From positions 11,594,001 through 11,658,000 of the forward strand of contig AP026544.2 in the NCBI GenBank assembly GCA_026075535.2: DNA of 64,000 bases, read 5' to 3'. The notes under the pieces were generated by a model. That model did no database searches. It had not been told where the DNA came from and saw nothing but the letters and a program-made list of their open reading frames with translations. Position 1 is the first letter of the stretch, and the number at the start of each line of letters is the position of its first letter. The DNA comes from Tricholoma matsutake. Lineage: Eukaryota; Basidiomycota; Agaricomycetes; Agaricales; Tricholomataceae. Positions 57,734-64,000 of this stretch are shown in pieces. Both the position numbers and the translations under genes were made by a program.

Positions 57734-58480
57734 TCACATGTCCTCCGAGTCATCCATTGAAATTTGGTCATTCTGCCCGTCGTCATATCCTGGATTGTCC
57801 AAATACTCATGCATTACATCATTAATGACGGCGTTAAGATGAGACAAGGCTAATATCAAATTGAGATGAGCAACAATAGCATCATTCTGGAGCCACATTT
57901 TAAAGGTGGGAGGAACGATATAGCTATATCTGTCTCCGATCTATAAAGATGTGATATTAATTAGATGCTGATACTGATTATGGACATACCTGTTCCATAA
58001 ATTTAGGCAGTCCATTGGTCAGTTCCAAGTAGTTGGTATCCAATGATGGATTTATCCACCAGGGATCTAGGTATTCGTCCACGATGCGAGCTGGATCAGC
58101 TGCCAGACATTCGTAATTTATTTGGCAGAGAGCAGCTTTGAACAGCTGAATGGTTTGAAATGTCATCTGTATGAATCGATGGATAATTTTAAAAAATGGT
58201 GGGACATAATGGTATTTATCCCTCATGATAGAGCCACCAAGAAAGACCTCAGCCACATCCTGAATATAAAGAATCATTCATCAGTTGGCGTTGTTGAATT
58301 TGATTGTATATGTACCATCTCCAACTTCATTCTGGATAGCCAGATTTGATAATAATTGTCTGGACCTGACATCCTGTGATTAGAAGTGGCCTCCTTACAA
58401 GCTGCTCTTGCTCTGGAGCAGAGGAGATTGAGAAGAACATGAGTTCCTTCTGGTGCAGTAGAATGTTCATATGTGGACAT
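57734..58480 (-). CDS. Unrecognised spliced gene, intact
   Basis: Exons 58480-58316, 58259-57990 and 57940-57734 join in phase 0 (GTACAT..TTCAG and GTATGT..TATAG) to 213 residues without a stop. It begins MSTYEHSTAPEGTHVLLNLL, the middle has FFKIIHRFIQMTFQTIQLF and DEYLDPWWINPSLD, and it ends MHEYLDNPGYDDGQNDQIS then an acidic tail. Helical and hydrophobic blocks suggest a folded protein, with no zinc cluster, enzyme motif or membrane segment that I recognise. The stop is within 55 bp of the start of the next gene on the same strand. Its intactness among decayed repeats argues for recent or continuing use. Confidence 0.66.
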
Positions 58481-58549
58481 AGTTAAGCAAAGAAGAAAGA
58501 GAATTTGGTTGAGGAATGCTCTATTGATCGCATCCCGACATTATAGTCC

Positions 58550-58810
58550 ATCTGTTCCGGTTATGTCATTCGTCCAGTCAGCTGTCCCGTTAAACATCAT
58601 CTGTTCCATTGGTGTATCAACACATCCATAAGAAAACACTCCATATATCATATCATATCATCCATTTCGCAGGTATCATCCATTCTGCAGATGTCATCCA
58701 TTCTGTAGGTTTCATCCGTTCCATAGGTCTCATCCCCTCCATAGATATCATCCATTCTGTAGATACCGTTCCATAGGTATCATCTGTTCCATTCCTTCCA
58801 TCCAACACTT
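58550..58810 (-). repeat. Minisatellite related to the 18-bp unit
   Basis: Repeated CATCCATTCTGTAGGT and CATCTGTTCCATTGGT words, 16 to 20 bp each, on the plus strand; in reverse complement they give ACCTACAGAATGGATG, matching the array at 50287-50655. Confidence 0.7.
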
Positions 58811-58899
58811 ATCTTCGCCAATTGTTATTATTTGAACACTGGTTGGTCGGATGATACCCTTCACTTCGATGCCGTGATCATTGGTGTGTCATCCGCATT

Positions 58900-59420
58900 C
58901 CGTTGACATCATCCAGTGTTATCCATTCCAATGAACTCATCTGATCATCCAAAGGATTCTGCCTGGTCTTGATTGAATATCTGGTAGATTGATTAAATTG
59001 AATATTCTGTAGTCCAATATATACACACTTCTTCAATGTAATTACTATCTAGCCTTTTCTTGTCACTACCCATCTTGCTGTGAAATGATCCTTTCTGTTA
59101 ACCCCCACTACTTCCATCCTTTAAATGAAGGATTCTGCTTGGTCTTGAATATTATTAGGGTAGATCAAATGTACCGAAGATTCCCTCTAGTGCATGTATA
59201 AATACTTCTTCAATGTGGTTATTGGCCTGGTCATTTCAATGTTATCCATTCCAATGATTTCATCTGCTCTGTTTCTGTCATCATCCGGTATGATACAGCT
59301 TGCCCCAACCTTTGAATAAAGATACATGGTGTCGAAGATTCCCTCTAGTGCATATGTGTAAAGACTTCTTCAATGTGTCTCCGCTCTGTAGTGTTATGTT
59401 GCTCAAATGGCATCCATTCT
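58900..59420 (+). repeat. Three tandem copies of a 160-180-bp unit
   Basis: Each copy has TTATCCATTCCAATGA..TCATCTG, AAGGATTCTGC(C/T)TGGTCTTGA, GAAGATTCCCTCTAGTGCAT and ACTTCTTCAATGT. The copies start near 58917, 59100 and 59250. Confidence 0.65.
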
Positions 59421-59439
59421 GACATGTGATCCATGCTGT

Positions 59440-59530
59440 CATGGGTCCATAGGTGTCATCCATTCCGCAGGTTGCATCCGCTCCATATGTGGCATCCATT
59501 CCACAGGTGGCATTCATTCCGCAATGTGTC
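59440..59530 (-). repeat. 18-bp minisatellite, inverted copy
   Basis: GGTGTCATCCATTCCGCAGG and three or four further units; reverse complement CCTGCGGAATGGATG equals the unit at 50287-50655. Confidence 0.75.
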
Positions 59531-59619
59531 CCATTCATCATCTGGTTCCGTACTATCAATCAGTATAATAGTTGCTCATTCCTTGACCAAGTACACTGTC
59601 ACAACTAGCATGACATTTG

Positions 59620-59970
59620 AGGTTTCCTGTTCTGGGGGCCCATCCCATCAATCATGGTCTAATGTACTGGTAGGTATACCCATGGGCCCAACCATCACCC
59701 ATGGTCTAGTGTACTGGAGACAAGTCTATGGGCCCACCCATCACCAATGGTCTAATGAATTTGGTAGGATACCCATGGGCCAACTCTATTTCTATGGTAT
59801 ATATGCACCAAATGAGCCCACCCTTGTAACATGGGCTATGACACCCCATGGGCCCATGTTAGCTGGCTCATCACCACTGGGCAAAAGCCATCATCATCTG
59901 GCCCATGTATACTGAGTGAAATACACTGAATGTCCTGAATATCAGTCATTACTTAGAATGAACAGGAAAC
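59620..59970 (-). repeat. Right inverted repeat of the island
   Basis: CCCATGGGCCCATGTTAGCTGG followed by CTCATCACCACTGGGCAAAA (59845-59885) is the reverse complement, with few changes, of 45262-45310. Repeated CATGGTCTAGTGTACTGG matches the CCATGGATGG / TGTACATTAGACTATG repeats of the left end. Homology fades near 59970. Confidence 0.7.
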
Positions 59971-60061
59971 TATACACTGTAATTGGGTTAATATACTAAG
60001 CTCATTATTAATTCTACTTATCCATTAAATTGTTTCTTGTATGTAATCTAATACTAAATAA

Positions 60062-60379
60062 CTAATTCTCATCCATTGTAAAATAAATGAGGCTTGTAGA
60101 CATGTTACTTTTGAGCCCTGAGAAAACAGAGCAGGCTTTTGCCCAGATATCCTCTGTGTTGATGATGTACCATATCAGTAAAGGTGTCAAGTCATCAAAG
60201 GGACAAACCAACTTGACACCTGGCTTGAAAACTGGATGAGTGATAGGAATGAATTCATTCTGTGGAAGACCACATTTCCAGCAGTATTGGTATTTTTCAA
60301 ACTGGAACTGTTGTTTCAGCTCTGATAACTGATATCCAGCCAAGCACTTAATATTGAAATTGCAAACATACCTCAGCAA
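60062..60379 (-). pseudogene. C-terminal fragment resembling RecQ-like fungal helicases
   Basis: The frame includes YCWKCGLPQNEFIPITHP and CPFDDLTPLLIWYII. A C-x2-C-GLPQ block with a following HP and a Trp-rich helix is, as I recall, found at the C-terminus of the multicopy helicase-like proteins of agaricomycetes. The helicase core itself is not present in the window. A GTATGT..ATCAG intron could cover 60365-60322. Treated as a remnant. Confidence 0.35.
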
Positions 60380-61079
60380 TGTGTAATGTTACTGTAGGGA
60401 CACAATCCTTCATGTCACATGATGCTAATGACTTTAAGGCATGTTTTTTGGACTTAAAAAAAAAAAAAAAAAGAAAAAGGTGATTCATCAGCACAAAGCT
60501 GGCCTATCATGGGCCCCCTTTGGGGGCCCATGAAGAAGGACCCATGACTGTGGGAGCTTAGTAAGCACAGTAGGGGGGTGTAATTGACCACTTCTCCAGG
60601 GTGCAAGTTGAACAGAGATGATCCATTAGCTCAAAAAAAAGTTCCCACACTAGGCTAGCCTAGTGAAAAAGTAAGATAGATAGGCAGCACATGGAAAAAT
60701 CCATGCATGTGACAGTTCAGAACCATCACATGGCTAATAATTTGTGCATGTGACAGTTCCAAACCATCACGTGCACATTTGGAAATAAAGGGTACAGGCC
60801 TTTTGGACTGGACTCCAACCAGTGAAAAGTGGAATATAATAATGTTCCAAATGTATGTGGGCTTTAGAATTAATTTCAATCACCTATTAAAAAGCACCAG
60901 GGAATAATACAAATGAACCACTGTTTGTTCAACCAAGTTTTTCCTCAGTTTTCCTTCCAGGCTTTTTGTTCACGTGGTAAATAAGGAATATTGTTTTCCC
61001 AAGTTTATTATACTGCGTGTTTTTCCAAAGCTCTGTATTGGCTGTAGTTAAAGACTTCCTGGCACTCCACCATGATTTT
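60380..61079. other. No gene seen
   Basis: Holds an A17 run (60458-60474), the palindrome GGGCCCCCTTTGGGGGCCC at 60510-60530, and a direct repeat of GTGACAGTTC(A/C)(G/A)AACCATCAC (60710 and 60751). No coding potential. Confidence 0.4.
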
Positions 61080-61567
61080 TTAAACTTGAAGGTGAAACCA
61101 GGTATTTAGTGCATGAATACAGTAATATTGAAGACCCACCTCCTCTAGGTCCACTTTTTGGACTTCCTCTACAAACACTTTATAGTCAAATTTTGTACCG
61201 GTTATCCTGGACATCAACTCATGTGCTTGCTTCTTCTCAAACCTACATATTTCCACCACAAGTCTGTGCATTGAGGCCTGATAGGTGTCACAGACATATG
61301 GATCAGAAAATCATATCCATCCCATGTATGTATCCATACCTCTGACTTAGTGGATATCATAGATTGCTGACCTGATCCGGAATTGTTGTTTATTTTTGTC
61401 TGGAAGTTGTCACTTCCAGAGCTTAAATGCTTATTACTGGTGGCAATATGGCCTGATCGTGCATCTGCCACCACAGGAAAGGTCAGTGAGCCCCATATAA
61501 CATTTGTGTCTGGAGGATGATCACTCAAGAGAGTGGGGAAAATTGCATTATAACCAGCACACACCAT
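61080..61567 (-). CDS. Unrecognised coding-like stretch
   Basis: Two overlapping minus-strand frames: one from 61567 with NVIWGSLTFPVVADARSGH and EVWIHTWDGYDFLIHMSV, the other ending at 61080 with FEKKQAHELMSRITGTKFDY and EEVQKVDLEEVG. A CACCTATCAG acceptor at about 61283 could link them. Protein-like composition, no domain recognised; may be exons of the same decayed gene as the fragment at 60062. Confidence 0.3.
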
Positions 61568-62018
61568 TTGGTTTCTTCGGTTTCAGCCTTTGCACCTCCG
61601 GTGGAAGTGGGTCTGTAGCGTGAATCAAATCGTTGGTTTTTCCATCTATGTAAGCATTAGTTTCTGTGCTTCTTGGTCATACATAATGCCACTTGCTTTT
61701 TATGACAATGTCAGTGGGTGGGTAGTGATGATAGCAGTAACTGATATGGGTCAGTAATTTAGACAGTTTTGCATGTGACAATGTTAGGAAAACCAGACAC
61801 TTTACATCTAAGAGCTGAAGAATCAAAAAAAGTATGGGCAGGCATGTGACTACACACTAAGAATTTCAGGAATACACTGGGTGCAAGGCACAATACTGCC
61901 TGAGAAGTACTGTGAAAGTATCCTGACAGTATTCCCTAATATTGTCAACATACTCCTGCAGCACAAAAGCATTTTTGTCTAGTGAAGTGCTTGGCCCAAA
62001 TAGGCCAAGCCAAGAGGT
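61568..62018. other. No gene seen
   Basis: Unremarkable sequence between the coding-like stretch and the second copy of the tRNA-ended element. The last part, GGCCAAGCCAAG (62003-62014), recurs just beyond the other end of that element. Confidence 0.4.
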
Positions 62019-62340
62019 CTTTACACTCCCCCCCATATTCCTATAGGAATCCGATGATTCCGATGATTCTGATTGGACTCCGATTGGAATCCAACCATAT
62101 TCCGATGTCATTTTCACCAGCCAAATTGACATGAAATGGCACATTTAGTCCTAGTCCAGTCCAATGTAGTCTGATCAGATTCCGATTGGACTATCAGAAT
62201 TTCCTAGGAATTTCTGATCATAGAAATCACATAGGACTAGTCCGAAGTTATGCTAAGACATCAGACAACATAGGATTCCAATAGGAATGAAAGCAGCCTT
62301 GCTTAGTAAATATAGTATGAAAAATTAAATGCACACATGA

Positions 62341-62420
62341 GAATTGAACACTTGACATTACAGAAGATTATGTAAGCCTAAACCAACAATAATACCATTA
62401 GGCTAAGCAGTCAGTACAGG
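62341..62420 (-). other. tRNA-like A/B-box module, left arm of copy 2
   Basis: Minus strand TTAGCCTAATGGTATTATTG has the A box TAGCCTAATGG; TGTTCAATTC near 62350 is the B box. No acceptor stem. Points to the left end of the element. Confidence 0.5.
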
Positions 62421-62955
62421 TAAGTGATCATACTACACTACATACCATTCCTGCAGGTGTGATGACAAAGCACATAGCCACGTCATCACACCTGCCAGCT
62501 CATCACTCCTACCACCACCACCAACGATGACAAGCATGCCACTTCCATCCCCCCCACCTCAACCACCTCAACCCAGCAACTCCCACCACTCCCACTCCAC
62601 CCCCATCTCTAGATGAGCCCCCAAGACCAGAAATGACCAGTTTCAATACCACGCAGCCCAAACAATGCCCAAATGATGCAATTGTCATTTGGGCCCATAG
62701 TAAGTTTTTTTTTTCATTTGTTTCTTACTTTTGTAAACTAACTAATTCATTTGTTTTGTTTCTAGGTTCTAATCTACGTGGGTAACGACGGACCGATGCA
62801 AGCCAACCCACACCCAACAATGCCACTGGCAACCCCCCTCCTCCCCATCAAAATGGGATGTGAGGGTATCGATCGTGGTCAGGAGCGTGGGGAGCAACAC
62901 CAGGAGACCCCAAAAGGGGAATACCCACCCGGTAAGCACCACACAACCCCTCCCC

Positions 62956-63180
62956 TCATGCCACGTCACTGACAAACCAACAATGCACCCACCCCATGCC
63001 TATGAGCTGCTGCTCATAGGGTGGAGTGTATGGACCCCCCACGACACTGATGACCTCCATCACTGCCATGAGTGACTGCTCATGGGGTGTATACGGGGTG
63101 TGAGAGCACGGGAATGGCATGGAGGGACCACAACAGCACCAAACGACATGCCTATGAGCAGCTGCCTGTAGGGTGGTTTG
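62956..63180 (+). repeat. Repeats with ATGAGCAGCTGCTCAT-type palindromes, copy 2
   Basis: CCTATGAGCTGCTGCTCATAGGG, CATGAGTGACTGCTCATGGGG and CCTATGAGCAGCTGCCTGTAGG are three spaced hairpins with the same outer context (..GGGTG). They match those at 54960-55060 in copy 1. Confidence 0.65.
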
Positions 63181-63486
63181 TGGGTGCAGATGATGAGGGG
63201 GATGAACTACAAGGGTGATGAGGGGGGGGGGGGTGATGAAATGACACGGGGAAAGGGAGACAATGACCAGAAGAGGAGGGAGGGGAGACAAGGGAGGGGA
63301 AGGAAGCCATGGGGGAGGCAAGGTGAGAGAGGCGAGACACAACGGAGATGAGAGGGAGGGGAAACGATGGGACAGGGCTGACAAGACAGCTGACATGATG
63401 CACCACCACCCCCTCCCCCCTGTTTTGCGGGTGGGTGGGTTTTTTTTGTAGAATTTAGAATAGTATAATTAAATAGTATAATTAAT

Positions 63487-63562
63487 TCTCCCCCCCACAT
63501 TTACGTGGGGTTTTTTTTTTAAATCTATATTAGTTATGTACTCCCTCGCAAAGATGCGAGGG
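63487..63562. repeat. Two short hairpins, copy 2
   Basis: CCCCCCACATTTACGTGGGG and CTCCCTCGCAAAGATGCGAG, same design as the five-hairpin array of copy 1. Confidence 0.65.
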
Positions 63563-63659
63563 CTCAACAATTTTTTTTCGAGCTCTTGTGAGAGAGGTTA
63601 AAAATAAGTGAACTAATCCTAAGTGCTTTAAATGGACTTTATATTACATATTTATTAAT

Positions 63660-63746
63660 GCTCCTGTGGCTCAACTGGTTGAGCACTTGTTTGGTAGTCA
63701 TGTCACTTATATCCCAAGGTCTGGGGTTCAATTCCTGCTCTGCCCA
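63660..63746 (+). other. tRNA-like A/B-box module, right arm of copy 2
   Basis: GCTCCTGTGGCTCAACTGG carries an A box and a perfect GCTC..GAGC D stem; GGGGTTCAATTCCTG is a consensus-grade B box. The acceptor arms do not pair (GCTCCTG against CTGCTCT), so this is a tRNA-derived promoter rather than a tRNA. Closest relative is the module at 54487-54567. Confidence 0.62.
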
Positions 63747-64000
63747 TTTATTTTGTAAGCACTTTCACCAAGTTAAGTCTTCCGAAATGGTGTGGTATTC
63801 CAACTACTACCTGTTGGAATTGCATAGGACTTTACTCAGAATTTACTAGGAATTTCTTGGAAATAAAAGTACATGGTCATCAAGATACATTCCGATTGGA
63901 TTCCTATCGGATTCCAATTGGACTCTTATCGGAAAACTCGGACTCCTAGGACTCTGATAGGAATACCGGGGGGGAGTGCAAAGTTTACCAAGCCAAGCCG

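Larger units (their letters stand above)
45186..59970. mobile_element. 14.8-kb island with long diverged terminal inverted repeats
   Basis: The left end (45186-46100) and right end (about 58650-59970) are inverted homologues. The clearest block is GGCTTTTGCCCA.TG.TGATGA then CCAGCTAACATGGGCCCATG at 45260-45310, whose reverse complement lies at 59845-59890, followed on both sides by repeated GGGCCCATGGGTAT and by G-G-A-A-T-G-G-A-T-G minisatellites. Between them lie six genes: 46508-47517 (-), 47802-50062 (+), 50868-53304 (-), the TET/JBP gene 53615-56823 (-), 56905-57680 (-) and 57734-58480 (-). No transposase is visible. The outermost bases and a target duplication could not be fixed. I infer a large, non-autonomous transposon that borrows a transposase, perhaps of KDZ type. 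Confidence 0.62.
62019..63983. mobile_element. 2-kb element with outward tRNA-like ends, copy 2
   Basis: Ends CTTTACACTCCCCCCC (left) and CTTTGCACTCCCCCCC (right, read inward), then ATTCCTAT..GGAATCCGATG and tandem GATTGGACTCC(G/T)A words. Each arm has an outward tRNA-like module; hairpins occur at the right, palindromic CTCAT repeats in the middle. The centre (62760-62990) is homologous to copy 1 in opposite orientation. CCAAGCCAAG lies a few bases outside each end, possibly a target duplication, but with unmatched bases between. Confidence 0.75.

Noticed and set aside
63152..63500. Pro/Ser-rich minus-strand frames at the right end
   Set aside because: Low-complexity GGGGAGG text of the second tRNA-ended element; three frames open at once with no conserved counterpart in copy 1.
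62003..63998. CCAAGCCAAG on both sides of the second tRNA-ended element as a firm target duplication
   Set aside because: Four unmatched bases separate it from each terminal repeat and copy 1 shows nothing comparable; recorded only as a possibility.

Overview
The window looks like a transposon-dense heterochromatic stretch of a basidiomycete genome, most likely an agaricomycete. The evidence is short GT-AG introns of about 45 to 80 bases, chromodomain Ty3/gypsy retrotransposons, a Kyakuja-Dileera-Zisupton (KDZ) transposase with its CxC zinc cluster, and a TET/JBP-type dioxygenase in the form known from basidiomycetes. I see no ordinary housekeeping gene and no confident RNA gene.

Layout. 0.5-13 kb: two decayed Ty3/gypsy chromoviruses on the minus strand arranged in tandem and sharing one LTR, one of them split by a 613-bp foldback element; then the 3' end of another LTR element. 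13-21 kb: a plus-strand relative of the first elements, split by a 5.7-kb DNA transposon with long terminal inverted repeats and a perfect 8-bp target duplication. 21.6-28.6 kb: a different Ty3/gypsy element with both LTRs, interrupted by two solo LTRs in opposite orientation, each with a 5-bp target duplication. 28.6-31.3 kb: a truncated Ty1/copia element. 32-33 kb: simple repeats. 33-44 kb: a KDZ transposon neighbourhood holding a transposase with CxC domain and several accessory genes in divergent pairs. 45.2-60 kb: a second, larger island bounded by diverged inverted repeats that contain minisatellites. Its cargo is a Zn2Cys6-like/coiled-coil protein, a member of the same accessory family as in the KDZ neighbourhood, a TET/JBP 5-methylcytosine oxidase candidate and two further spliced genes, with no transposase visible. 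60-62 kb: weak coding remnants. 62-64 kb: a second copy of a novel-looking element, the first copy of which lies in an intron of the TET/JBP gene.

How it fits together. Premature stops in the transposon pseudogenes are overwhelmingly TGA where relatives or neighbouring residues predict arginine. This is the expected scar of CGA to TGA, that is deamination of methylated CpG. The TET/JBP gene, its neighbour at 57734-58480 and a small gene at 33027-33599 keep open frames and usable splice sites beside these wrecks. The picture is of CpG methylation damaging repeats, next to mobile DNA that carries an enzyme able in principle to oxidise that methylation. Association of TET/JBP genes with KDZ transposons in basidiomycetes is established knowledge; the boundaries, cargo and nested elements described here are read from this sequence.

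Limits: exon boundaries were worked out by eye from frames and GT-AG sites, homology calls are from motif recognition without database searches, and intergenic 'nothing seen' statements mean only that.
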